Source of the DNA: an uncultured Eubacterium sp.
GTDB taxonomy: Bacteria > Bacillota > Clostridia > Lachnospirales > Lachnospiraceae
Length of the DNA: 44,270 nucleotides
Assembly: GCF_937958975.1 (NCBI RefSeq)
Contig: NZ_CALGRE010000009.1
Span: 1 to 44,270 of the forward strand
Direction of reading: 5' to 3'
In this document: piece after piece, positions 9,396-17,124 of the stretch
How the letters are laid out: every line of letters begins with the position of its first letter
How positions within the stretch are numbered: the stretch's first letter is position 1
Position numbers and translations under genes: made by a program
Notes under the pieces: model-generated
Database searches by the model: none
The model's input: the letters and a program-made list of their open reading frames with translations, nothing else
Told to the model about the DNA's origin: nothing

Positions 9396-10127
9396 CTACA
9401 CCTCCTCAATCGCCATATCTACAAAAGCAAATCCTTCGCTTCTTCTTGAGCCGATTCCACTTTTATATAGGTAATTCAGTACAGACTTATTTCCTTCCAT
9501 CATCACATAGCCCAGACTGCACGGTATAGAACAGCCGTAATGTTTTACTACAACTTTTTTCATGTTGATTGGTGTAATTTTTAAATCCGTAATCTGTTCT
9601 TCCCGATACCCGGCATTTAACAACTGATTTTTAATAACAATAAGACTTTCCTGCACAAACTCCTCATCATGAAACACATAATAGTAATCTTTGTTATTTT
9701 CCCTATTATGTTTTCTGATTACCAATGGAGCACACATTTTGAATAATACCTGATTGCCGTTTACTTCCTGCTCCTTCAACAGGCGAATCCCTGTAATATT
9801 GTAGGAATTGTCATTCGACAGGGGAAACCTTTTCTTTAACTGTTCACTCAACGCCGCAAACAAGACATAACCCATTGTTTTGTCATAAGTAGAAAATGTC
9901 ACTGAAAAAGACTTCCTGTCCAGTTCTATTACATTTTTTTGAAAAACAGCTTTTGGTAACTTGACTGTAAACGTGTAATCTTTCGACTTTGTTCCATGAA
10001 AAAAGTATTCGAAATATTGTCCATCATTTGCCTGCGTCAAACTTTTTTTAATTAAAGATAAAATTGCTTTTCGATACTCTATAGGAAGCTCAGGTTTTTC
10101 CAAAGCTAATTCCAATCTGAATCTCAT
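9396..10127 (-). CDS. cas6: crRNA-processing endoribonuclease Cas6
   Basis: Cas6 cuts the pre-crRNA within each repeat to leave an 8-nt 5' handle, here predicted as AUUUAAAG. The 243-residue protein has two RAMP-like halves and the C-terminal glycine-rich loop of the family (GIGSRRSEGF, residues 224-233). H44 (YFFHG) is in the region where many Cas6 proteins place the general-base histidine; that role is inferred. It is the first gene of the cas operon, preceded by AAAGGAGG. I do not see a convincing -35/-10 pair in the 60 bp upstream, only a weak TATAAA at 10159-10164. Confidence 0.93.
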   Translation of the reverse strand: MRFRLELALEKPELPIEYRKAILSLIKKSLTQANDGQYFEYFFHGTKSKDYTFTVKLPKAVFQKNVIELDRKSFSVTFSTYDKTMGYVLFAALSEQLKKRFPLSNDNSYNITGIRLLKEQEVNGNQVLFKMCAPLVIRKHNRENNKDYYYVFHDEEFVQESLIVIKNQLLNAGYREEQITDLKITPINMKKVVVKHYGCSIPCSLGYVMMEGNKSVLNYLYKSGIGSRRSEGFAFVDMAIEEV

Positions 10128-10186
10128 ATATTTCCTCCTTTCCGTCTTTTTATTTCGTTTTATATCATTCGAGGAACAATTCTATA

Positions 10187-10242
10187 TATAAAAAAGGTAT
10201 CTGGATTTGCGGGAATCAATTTCCGCAAAATTCAGATACCTT
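10187..10242 (-). terminator. Intrinsic terminator of the XRE regulator gene
   Basis: A long hairpin (10194-10242) pairs AAGGTATCTG with its complement and an inner TTGCGG/CCGCAA stem. On the minus strand it is followed by a run of T (10187-10196). It should insulate the cas operon from the regulator gene upstream. Confidence 0.85.
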
Positions 10243-10348
10243 CTGTAGCTTATCATTATGAACCAATATAATTATGTTTTTCAGCTACTCAGAAATCTCT
10301 TAATCTACTTTCCCCTCGACATAATCCCCTATATTTCGTATGTCATAA

Positions 10349-11464
10349 TTATAGATTATTTTCCATATTTTGTCTATCATTTTTCAACGCTTTTAAAGCA
10401 TCAACAATATCTTTCCATCCATCATTATCTGACAGAAATTCTCCCAATAATTCATTTAAGTCTTCTAACTCATCTAAGACATCTTGTACCCTATTGACTA
10501 AATTTTCGTTGGTTCCTGTATTTCCGTTTGTTTGCAGTTTCAATAAAGATAACTTTCGCTCAATTGCTTTATCAATATATTCTTTTAATTCTATTAATGT
10601 TAATCCTTCTTTAAACTCTACTTCATGTTGTAAAACTTGGGGATATGTTATTTGAATCTTTTCATCCTCTAAGAGTTCAATTTTTATTTCCTTAAGCTCG
10701 TCATCCATCAAATCATAAGTCATAAAATCTTCTGGCTTTATTGTCCGTTGTTTATATTCGTATTGTAATTTGCGATTAGCTATAATTCTTTCTAATATAA
10801 CATCAAAAATTTTAGTATAGTTACAATCATTCGGGTTGAATACCATAACAAATCCGTTTTCCGGTATAACAAATTCATAATCATTGCAATGAAACCAAGA
10901 ATCGTGGTTCTTTGTATCATATCTCAAATATGTTGGTTGCAAAATAAAACATTCCATTCTACTATTTTCTAATGAACTTTTACTATAATAAGCATCACAT
11001 GGTGAACTATATGACCATCCAGACTTTTTTCCTGCATAAGAAATTTTCCCCTCCTTATCCACCGCTATTGTAAACATATTTGAATCATCTGAAGGACTAT
11101 TCAATCTTTGTGCACCTGTCCGCCTTCTTGTATCACTTAATTTTGACAATGGTGCAATCGATTGATTATATTCAAAATCTGTCCACACTTGAAAAGAACT
11201 AATTCTATTTACAGTAGATTTTATAATTAATTGTTTCATTTTAAAATTTTTATGGATATCTTTTTTTAATTTGTCATTTATTAGATAATCTACAGACACG
11301 TCATAATGTTCTGAAATTAATTTTAACATAGATATCTCTGGACAACTCTGGTTATTTTCCCACTTGCTAACAGACTGAAAAGAGACATTCAAAACCTCTG
11401 CTAATTTCTGTTGACTCTCCTCATGACTTATCCGTAATTCTTTTATTTTCTTTCCAAGATTCAT
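10349..11464 (-). CDS. XRE-family transcriptional regulator with unknown C-terminal region
   Basis: Residues 1-63 are a clear Cro/CI-type helix-turn-helix (LGKKIKELRISHEESQQKLA, then VSFQSVSKWENNQ). The remaining 300 residues resemble nothing I recognise: a beta-rich middle (about 75-230) and an acidic, helical end with LxxLxxL spacing that may dimerise. No membrane segment is seen. It is transcribed toward the cas operon but a terminator lies between them, so it is a separate unit. A role in controlling cas expression is possible from position only; it may equally respond to an unrelated signal. The ribosome site is AAAGGAAAG before the ATG. Confidence 0.8.
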   Translation of the reverse strand: MNLGKKIKELRISHEESQQKLAEVLNVSFQSVSKWENNQSCPEISMLKLISEHYDVSVDYLINDKLKKDIHKNFKMKQLIIKSTVNRISSFQVWTDFEYNQSIAPLSKLSDTRRRTGAQRLNSPSDDSNMFTIAVDKEGKISYAGKKSGWSYSSPCDAYYSKSSLENSRMECFILQPTYLRYDTKNHDSWFHCNDYEFVIPENGFVMVFNPNDCNYTKIFDVILERIIANRKLQYEYKQRTIKPEDFMTYDLMDDELKEIKIELLEDEKIQITYPQVLQHEVEFKEGLTLIELKEYIDKAIERKLSLLKLQTNGNTGTNENLVNRVQDVLDELEDLNELLGEFLSDNDGWKDIVDALKALKNDRQNMENNL

Positions 11465-11556
11465 ATAACTTTCCTTTCTTAATCACCTTCTATAAATACC
11501 GTCTCATTTTCTATAACGTTATTATATGAAATCCTTCTAAATTAATAAATAACTTT

Positions 11557-11596
11557 TTCGTTGAGTTACCTTTTGATATAATCAACCGTTCGTTGA
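11557..11596. repeat. Direct repeats upstream of the XRE gene
   Basis: TTCGTTGA occurs at 11557-11564 and 11589-11596, 32 bp apart (three helical turns), about 95-130 bp upstream of the XRE start. A TATAAT on the minus strand (11521-11526) would be the gene's -10, though its -35 is weak. The repeats could be an operator for autoregulation; this is inference. Confidence 0.35.
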
Positions 11597-11614
11597 AATT
11601 TCTAACTTTTTTCA

Positions 11615-11666
11615 AAAACAAAAAACGCCCATATATTTGCAATTTAAATACAAATATATAAACGTT
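11615..11666 (-). terminator. Terminator after the MGMT-like gene
   Basis: An AT-rich hairpin pairs AACG...ATATATTTG (11624-11639) with CAAATATAT...CGTT (11651-11666). On the minus strand it is followed by a T-rich run, closing the nitrilase/MGMT-like unit. The stem is weak in GC. Confidence 0.6.
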
Positions 11667-11743
11667 ATTTTTCGATAGTTATAACAAATATAAAATAGAG
11701 TAGAATTTTTATTCTTCATTTTCATACTATCTCTACACTTTAC

Positions 11744-12067
11744 TCAATACGCAACCCAAGGGGTCTCCCACTGATATTCTGACATAATAACATGTCCATT
11801 CTCAAAACATACTCCCTCTGCCTGAAGCAACTCTATCTGTCTGTTTTTTCCTCCAAAAGCAAATGCCTCCGATACATTTCCCTCCTTTGTAACTACTCTA
11901 TAACATGGTATACCTTCCGGGTCCGGATTAACGTGAAGTGCATATCCCACTACTCTTGCCCATCTTTTGTTTCCGGCAAGTGCTGCAACCTGTCCATATG
12001 ACGCCACACTTCCTTTCGGAATCTGTTTTACAACATCATAAATTTTCTCAAAAGTATTCTTTTCCAT
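11744..12067 (-). CDS. MGMT/alkyltransferase-like DNA-binding protein
   Basis: This 107-residue protein matches the DNA-binding domain of O6-methylguanine-DNA methyltransferases: IPKGSVASYGQVA (recognition helix region), the RWARVVGYALHVNP Arg-finger segment and an active-site-like IPCYRVV. The acceptor Cys (C55) is kept, but the usual PCHRV His is Tyr (Y56). Proteins of this short form lack the N-terminal domain of full MGMT. It may flag alkylated bases as ATL proteins do or carry out transfer; sequence alone does not decide. It follows the nitrilase-family gene by 14 bp, so the two are probably one operon. Confidence 0.85.
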   Translation of the reverse strand: MEKNTFEKIYDVVKQIPKGSVASYGQVAALAGNKRWARVVGYALHVNPDPEGIPCYRVVTKEGNVSEAFAFGGKNRQIELLQAEGVCFENGHVIMSEYQWETPWVAY

Positions 12068-12081
12068 TAATTATCATTCTC

Positions 12082-12942
12082 CTATATTTCAAAATTCCCC
12101 CAATTTCTATATGCTTTCGGCTTGCGGAACTTTCCTAAATCCTGTTCCTCCCGATATTTGCGAATCACATCCATATCAAATTCCACATAAATAATTCCTT
12201 CTTCATTCTCTCCGGCTACAACGATAGTATTATCCAGTGTTTCTCCGTTTTCTCCCCAAACCATAGGATGAAACGCACAGGATTTTCCCATTCCTTTTGC
12301 AGGCGGGTTTGCCATTGCGATTCCAACCATATTTTCCATTGCTCTTACAGATAATTCTTTCAGTCGTGGTTCCATACCACCGCAACAGTTAGGATTTAAA
12401 ATAATCTCTGCTCCTTGCAACATCAATTCTCTGGCACTTTCCGGATACTCTCTGTCATAACAAATCATAACACCAAGTTTTATCCCATCAAATTCACAGA
12501 CTTTAAATTCCTGTCCGGATTCCAAATATCTTTCCCAATCAAAATCGCATGTGTGTACTTTGGAATATTTTAATATGATTTCGCCCTTTCTATCAATGAT
12601 ATATGCAGAATTTTGCGGATAATTTTCTCCCTTGGTAAATGCCGTAATCACAACACCAATCTCTAATTGTTTTGCAAGTGCTCTGATTTTAAGCACATGT
12701 TTTTCATTTTCCGTTACAGCCAAATTGCACCATGCCTTAAATTCAACATCATCTTTGATTGCTTCTAATGGCAACAATTTTTCACATATATCCGGCACAC
12801 AATATGCTGTCAAAAAGCATTCCGGAAACAGGACAATATCAGCTCCATTTTCTTTTGCCTCTTTAATATACCTGCATGCCACTTCTGTATTAAAATCAAT
12901 ATTCGGTTCTTTCGCATCATATTGAACAATTGCTAATTTCAC
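12082..12942 (-). CDS. Carbon-nitrogen hydrolase (nitrilase superfamily)
   Basis: The 286-residue cytosolic enzyme has the Glu-Lys-Cys triad of the nitrilase superfamily: E41 (LFPECF), K128 (YSKVH) and C161 (VMICYDREYPE). Members hydrolyse amides or carbamoyl groups; the substrate is not clear here. Candidate roles include N-carbamoyl or omega-amide hydrolysis. The start is GTG at 12942, 7 nt after AAGGAG; an ATG 3 nt upstream of the GTG is out of frame. It is the first gene of a two-gene unit with the MGMT-like gene. Confidence 0.88.
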   Translation of the reverse strand: MKLAIVQYDAKEPNIDFNTEVACRYIKEAKENGADIVLFPECFLTAYCVPDICEKLLPLEAIKDDVEFKAWCNLAVTENEKHVLKIRALAKQLEIGVVITAFTKGENYPQNSAYIIDRKGEIILKYSKVHTCDFDWERYLESGQEFKVCEFDGIKLGVMICYDREYPESARELMLQGAEIILNPNCCGGMEPRLKELSVRAMENMVGIAMANPPAKGMGKSCAFHPMVWGENGETLDNTIVVAGENEEGIIYVEFDMDVIRKYREEQDLGKFRKPKAYRNWGNFEI

Positions 12943-13040
12943 TCATATTCTCCTTGCATATTATCATTCCTTTTGCCTACGCTTTATTATACATCAAAGA
13001 AAACTAAATTGCTATGTTTTTGCTTTTTCCTCGCCACTTA

Positions 13041-13093
13041 TAGAAAAAAGTGCATTCTATATCAGAATATTATCTGATTTCCAGAATGCACTT
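13041..13093 (-). terminator. Terminator after metY
   Basis: AAGTGCATTCT (13048-13058) pairs with AGAATGCACTT (13083-13093), with an inner ATCAGA/TCTGAT stem. A T run follows on the minus strand (13041-13048), and another follows on the plus strand, so it could work both ways. Confidence 0.85.
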
Positions 13094-13104
13094 CTATTTT
13101 TTAT

Positions 13105-14397
13105 TTATTGCACTGCCTTAAATGCCTCTTCCAAATCTTCAATTATATCGTCTATATTTTCTGTTCCAATAGATAATCTGATTGTATTTGGTTTAATTCC
13201 AGAACCTAAAAGTTCTTCCTCTGTCATTTGGGAATGCGTTGTTGATGCCGGATGAATTACCAATGATTTAACATCTGCAACATTTGCAAGCAATGAGAAT
13301 AACTGAAGGTTATCTATAAAGTCTTTCGCCTTCTGCGCGTCACCTTTAATTTCAAAGGTAAATATCGAACCTCCACCATTTGGGAAATATTTAGCATACA
13401 ACTTTTTCTGGTTTTCATCCTCTGATACAGCCGGATGATTTACTGTCTCAACCTGAGGATGATTCTTCAAATATTCTACCACTTTTAATGCATTTTCTAC
13501 ATGACGTTCCACTCTGAGTGACAAGGTTTCAAGCCCCTGAAGGAATATAAATGCATGGAACGGAGAAAGTGTTGCACCTGTATCACGAAGCAGAATTGCT
13601 CTAATCTTTGTTACGAACGCTGCTGCACCTACTGCTTTTGTAAAACTTACACCGTGGTAACTTGGATTTGGGTCCACTAAGGATGCAAACTTTCCACTTG
13701 CTTCCCAATCAAAATTTCCACTGTCCACAATAACTCCACCGATTGTCGTTCCATGACCACCGATAAACTTGGTAGCAGAATGAACTACAATATCTGCACC
13801 ATACTCAATCGGTCTTACCAGATAAGGTGTTGCAAATGTATTATCTACAACCAAAGGAATCTTATTATCATGGGCAATCTTTGCCACAGATTCAATATCA
13901 ACCACATCTGAATTTGGATTACCAAGAGTCTCTATAAATATTGCTTTTGTGTTCTCCTGAATCGCTTTCCTTATTTCATCCTCATTAAAAATATTTACAA
14001 AAGTTGTAGTAATTCCATACTCCGGAAGTGTATGTGCCAGCAAATTATATGTTCCACCATAAATATTTTTTGCTGCAACGATATGGTCGCCATTCTGTGC
14101 AAGATTTTGAATCGTATATGAAATAGCTGCTGAACCTGATGCTACTGCAAGCGCCGCAACACCACCTTCAAGTGATGCAATTCTCTGTTCAAATATATCC
14201 TCTGTCGGATTTGTCAATCTTCCATAGATATTTCCGGCATCCGTAAGTCCAAACCTTGCTGCTGCGTGCTCGCAATTTTTAAATACATATGAAGATGTCT
14301 GATAAATCGGAACCGCTCTTGCATCGGTAACCGGATCCGGCTGTTCCTGTCCAACGTGTAACTGTAATGTTTCAAATTTATAATTTCTTTTGCTCAT
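13105..14397 (-). CDS. metY: O-acetylhomoserine sulfhydrylase (MetY)
   Basis: This PLP enzyme of the Cys/Met metabolism family converts O-acetylhomoserine plus sulfide to homocysteine. The 430-residue length fits MetY rather than the shorter cystathionine synthases/lyases. K210 in VVHSATKFIGGHG is the PLP lysine; VDNTFATPYLVRP and the N-terminal TLQLHVGQEQPDP are typical. It lies downstream of cysK on the same strand, separated by a repeat element. AAGGAG precedes the ATG. Together with cysK it gives two routes to fix sulfide, into homocysteine and into cysteine. Confidence 0.93.
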   Translation of the reverse strand: MSKRNYKFETLQLHVGQEQPDPVTDARAVPIYQTSSYVFKNCEHAAARFGLTDAGNIYGRLTNPTEDIFEQRIASLEGGVAALAVASGSAAISYTIQNLAQNGDHIVAAKNIYGGTYNLLAHTLPEYGITTTFVNIFNEDEIRKAIQENTKAIFIETLGNPNSDVVDIESVAKIAHDNKIPLVVDNTFATPYLVRPIEYGADIVVHSATKFIGGHGTTIGGVIVDSGNFDWEASGKFASLVDPNPSYHGVSFTKAVGAAAFVTKIRAILLRDTGATLSPFHAFIFLQGLETLSLRVERHVENALKVVEYLKNHPQVETVNHPAVSEDENQKKLYAKYFPNGGGSIFTFEIKGDAQKAKDFIDNLQLFSLLANVADVKSLVIHPASTTHSQMTEEELLGSGIKPNTIRLSIGTENIDDIIEDLEEAFKAVQ

Positions 14398-14433
14398 TTT
14401 ACTATCTCCTTAATTTGTTTTTTCTGACTTTTT

Positions 14434-14585
14434 TTCATGCTTCAAAGCCGTGCAGTTCGATTCCGCTTCGCTTCATCTCACTGTCGGGCTTCGCCCTATT
14501 TGCTCATTGATTTCTACTTTTCATGCTTCAAAGCCGTGCAGTTCGATTCCGCTCCGCTTCATCTCACTGTCGGGCTTCGCCCTAT
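14434..14585. repeat. Two 66-bp direct repeats, GC-richer than surroundings
   Basis: Copies at 14434-14499 and 14520-14585 differ at one base (GCTTCGCTTC versus GCTCCGCTTC) and are 20 bp apart. Each contains AAAGCCGTGCAGTTCGATTC and a small GGGC-TTC-GCCC hairpin. The AAAGCCGTGC segment is also found inverted beyond the adjacent hairpin (14650-14659). The composition and internal dyads suggest a dispersed REP- or MITE-like element; its copy number elsewhere cannot be seen here. Confidence 0.85.
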
Positions 14586-14649
14586 ATAAACAAGAAATCA
14601 TTTCAGCTTACAAAAGCAAGCTTTTGACGCTTTATGATTTCTTGTTTAT
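14586..14649. repeat. Perfect 16-bp inverted repeat (hairpin) beside cysK stop
   Basis: ATAAACAAGAAATCAT (14586-14601) and its exact complement (14634-14649) flank 32 bp that contain an inner CAAAAG-CAAG-CTTTTG hairpin. It begins directly after the second 66-bp repeat and ends 12 bp before the cysK stop codon. No T run follows on the minus strand, so it is not a standard terminator, but it could stall RNase or polymerase between cysK and metY. Confidence 0.85.
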
Positions 14650-14661
14650 GCACGGCTTTGC

Positions 14662-15594
14662 TTACGCAAAGAGTGCCGTTGAATAATATCTGTCACCTGA
14701 GTCCGGAAGCAATACCACAATTGTCTTTCCTTTGTTTTCAGGTCTTTTTGCTAATTCTTTTGCTGCATATAAGGCTGCACCGGATGAAATACCCACCTGT
14801 ATTCCTTCTGTTTTTGCTATTTTTTTGCCTTCGTCAAAAGCATCTTCATTGGATACCGGAAATACTTCGTCATACACTTCTGTGTTCAATACAACAGGCA
14901 CAAATCCTGCTCCTATTCCCTGAATTTTATGTGCTCCTGCTTTTCCTTCGGACAAAACCGGACTTGTCTGTGGCTCTACTGCCACAACCTTAATATCAGG
15001 ATTCTTTGATTTTAAGTATTCTCCAACTCCCGTAACCGTTCCACCTGTTCCGACACCCGCTACAAAAATATCAATTGCTCCATCTGTATCTTCCCAAATT
15101 TCAGGACCGGTCGTAAGTCTATGTGCTTTCGGATTTGATGGATTCACAAACTGTCCAACAATAACCGAACCAGGTGTATTTGCATGAATTTCTTCCGCTT
15201 TTTCAATTGCGCCCTTCATTCCCTTTGTCCCGTCCGTCAGAATAATTTCTGCTCCATAGGCCTTAATTATATTTCTTCTCTCTACGCTCATTGTTTCAGG
15301 AATTGTAATTACAACCCTGTAACCTTTTGCCGCTGCTATAGATGCAATACCGATTCCCGTATTTCCCGATGTCGGTTCTATTAACGTTGCTCCCGGCTGA
15401 ATCTCACCGCTTTCTTCTAAATCCAAAATCATTTGAAGAGCAATACGGTCTTTTACACTTCCTGCCGGATTAAAATATTCAAGCTTTGCCAGAATCTTTG
15501 CATCCTCTGCTCCAACACTTTTCTGATATCTGGAAACCTCCAACAATGGTGTTTTTCCAACTAATTCCACTGCACTTTTTTTTATATTTGCCAT
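14662..15594 (-). CDS. cysK: Cysteine synthase A (O-acetylserine sulfhydrylase)
   Basis: The 310-residue PLP enzyme makes cysteine from O-acetylserine and sulfide. K48 (NPAGSVKDR) binds PLP; TSGNTGIGIA holds the substrate loop, and GTGGTVTGVGEYL the phosphate loop. The C-terminus (DSGDRYYSTALF) is normal. GGAGG at 15604-15608 is the ribosome site; it lies inside a 44-codon ORF that ends 2 nt before this ATG. The promoter region carries a dyad shared with iscS, suggesting Rrf2-family control by cysteine or Fe-S status. Confidence 0.96.
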   Translation of the reverse strand: MANIKKSAVELVGKTPLLEVSRYQKSVGAEDAKILAKLEYFNPAGSVKDRIALQMILDLEESGEIQPGATLIEPTSGNTGIGIASIAAAKGYRVVITIPETMSVERRNIIKAYGAEIILTDGTKGMKGAIEKAEEIHANTPGSVIVGQFVNPSNPKAHRLTTGPEIWEDTDGAIDIFVAGVGTGGTVTGVGEYLKSKNPDIKVVAVEPQTSPVLSEGKAGAHKIQGIGAGFVPVVLNTEVYDEVFPVSNEDAFDEGKKIAKTEGIQVGISSGAALYAAKELAKRPENKGKTIVVLLPDSGDRYYSTALFA

Positions 15595-15596
15595 CT

Positions 15597-15731
15597 TTAT
15601 AATCCTCCAATCATTGAATTAGACAATATACACATTCGATATTCTTCATTTTTTATTCCATTGTATATTTTAATACTACAACAGTATGTTTTCAACATGT
15701 TATAATTATAAGCTGATTTCACCCTATTCAT
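15597..15731 (-). CDS. 44-codon leader ORF upstream of cysK, Cys-rich
   Basis: An ATG at 15729-15731 follows AAGGAG with 9-nt spacing and opens a 44-residue frame, ending TAA at 15597-15599, 2 nt before the cysK ATG. It begins MNRVKSAYNYNMLKTYCCSI and has three cysteines (C17, C18, C34). It contains the cysK ribosome site, so translation is probably coupled. The tandem TGT codons (15678-15683) are followed by an 8-bp dyad (15662-15669 with 15625-15632), which a ribosome waiting at the Cys codons would cover. That suggests a cysteine-sensing leader peptide, but a plain small protein is possible. I recognise no homologue. Confidence 0.6.
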   Translation of the reverse strand: MNRVKSAYNYNMLKTYCCSIKIYNGIKNEEYRMCILSNSMIGGL

Positions 15732-15782
15732 TATCGTAATCTCCTTTTTATTTATTGCCTATCTGTTTTGTAGGATATTAAA

Positions 15783-15819
15783 AAGTTACCACTTAATTCC
15801 TATTTTGTCAATAGGAATT
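15783..15819 (-). promoter_or_regulatory. cysK promoter with overlapping Rrf2-type dyad
   Basis: A perfect 10-bp inverted repeat (15795-15804 and 15810-15819) has the core TTCCTAT-N7-ATAGGAA. On the minus strand it contains a consensus TTGACA (15806-15811). Seventeen bases on is a poor but TG-extended -10 (TAACTT, 15783-15788). A repressor on the dyad would block the -35. The same core is found at the iscS promoter. Confidence 0.65.
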
Positions 15820-15860
15820 TTATTTTTTATACCTTAATTTTCCTATCATCTGTTTTATAC

Positions 15861-15915
15861 AAAAAAAAACTGTTTCTAAACATCAATGCTAATTCATTGT
15901 TGTTAAGAAACAGTT
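15861..15915 (-). terminator. Terminator after mnmA
   Basis: AACTGTTTCT (15868-15877) pairs with AGAAACAGTT (15906-15915), and further pairing continues inward. On the minus strand it is followed by nine T (15861-15869). It ends the iscS-iscU-nadA-mnmA unit. Confidence 0.9.
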
Positions 15916-15995
15916 TTCACTTACATAGGATTCAATTTTTATTCTTAAATGTAACTCCGTTTCATTTCATCGTACAACGCTGCCATGAAACCCGG

Positions 15996-17084
15996 CTAAA
16001 TAGCTGAACCTGCCTGAACAATTGTCCCGCCTCCAAGAACCACCTCACCATCATAGAGAACTACCGATTGTCCCTTTGTTATAGCTCGAATTGGCTCATC
16101 AAAGACTATTCTGACATTTCCATTTTCTAAAACTTCTGCTATTCCTTCAGTCAAAGCCTGGTGATATCTAGTTCTTCCACATACTTTTAGCGGCTTCTCC
16201 GGCGTTTCCCCTGATATCCAGTTAAAGTCTGTTGCAATCAGCTCTGTAGAAAATAAATCTTTATTTCTGCCAACCACAACCTCATTTGTCTCCGGTCTGA
16301 TTTCCAGTACATAATGTTTTCCATCTCTGGAAACATTAATTCCCTTTCTCTGACCCACAGTATAACGATAATATCCGTTATGTCTTCCAATTACTTTTCC
16401 ATTGATATCAAGGAAATTACCCATGCCTATCTTTTCATTTGTATATTTTTCTATGAAATTCTTGTGGTTTCCATCCGGAATAAAACATATATCCTGACTG
16501 TCATGCTTTGATGCATTTACCAGCTCATTTTTTTCTGCAATCTCTCTAATCTCATCCTTTGTATAACTCCCCAAGGGAAAAACTGTATGTGCCAGCTGTT
16601 CCTGTGTCATATGATATAACACATAACTCTGGTCCTTTGAATCATCAATCCCTTTTAGCAGCTCATACTTCTCTGTCTTTTCATTGTATTTTACCCTTGC
16701 ATAATGTCCTGTGACAATAACATCGCAGCCAAGCGCCTCCGCTCTTCTATAGAGTTCCGTAAATTTTAAATGTCTATTACAGTCAATGCATGGGTTCGGC
16801 GTCATTCCACACTTATAACAATTGACAAATTTATCAATTACCATTTCCTTAAACTCTGTCTTAAAATTAAAAACATAATATGGAATACCAATGTGAAATG
16901 CTACACTCCTTGCATCTTCAATATCACTGAGAGAACAACATGTCTTTTCCTGAGACATATTTATATCTTCATTGTCATATAACTTCATCGTGACGCCGAC
17001 ACAATCATATCCATTTTCTTTCATAAACACAGCGGCTACGCTGCTGTCAACACCGCCGCTCATTGCCACTAAAGCCTTCTTCAT
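15996..17084 (-). CDS. mnmA: tRNA-specific 2-thiouridylase MnmA
   Basis: MnmA activates U34 of Lys, Glu and Gln tRNAs with ATP and inserts sulfur to give s2U34. The PP-loop SGGVDSS (residues 9-15), the catalytic NPCIDCN cysteine C102 and the partner cysteine C200 (SQDICFIPDG) are present. From the ATG at 17084 it has 362 residues, the normal length; AGGAG lies upstream, and the longer frame from 17141 has no support. It is the last gene after iscS, iscU and nadA. The sulfur comes from a cysteine desulfurase, so co-expression with iscS makes sense. Confidence 0.96.
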   Translation of the reverse strand: MKKALVAMSGGVDSSVAAVFMKENGYDCVGVTMKLYDNEDINMSQEKTCCSLSDIEDARSVAFHIGIPYYVFNFKTEFKEMVIDKFVNCYKCGMTPNPCIDCNRHLKFTELYRRAEALGCDVIVTGHYARVKYNEKTEKYELLKGIDDSKDQSYVLYHMTQEQLAHTVFPLGSYTKDEIREIAEKNELVNASKHDSQDICFIPDGNHKNFIEKYTNEKIGMGNFLDINGKVIGRHNGYYRYTVGQRKGINVSRDGKHYVLEIRPETNEVVVGRNKDLFSTELIATDFNWISGETPEKPLKVCGRTRYHQALTEGIAEVLENGNVRIVFDEPIRAITKGQSVVLYDGEVVLGGGTIVQAGSAI

Positions 17085-17124
17085 CCTTTTGTCTCCTAAT
17101 GTGATTATCCATTTTACTCCAAAA

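Noticed and set aside
10194..10242. Long hairpin upstream of cas6 as an operator
   Set aside because: Its T run on the minus strand and position after the XRE gene make it a normal terminator.
14450..14993. Plus-strand open frames through the repeat element and antisense to cysK
   Set aside because: Low-complexity Leu/Ser-rich shadows of cysK and the repeats, without ribosome sites.
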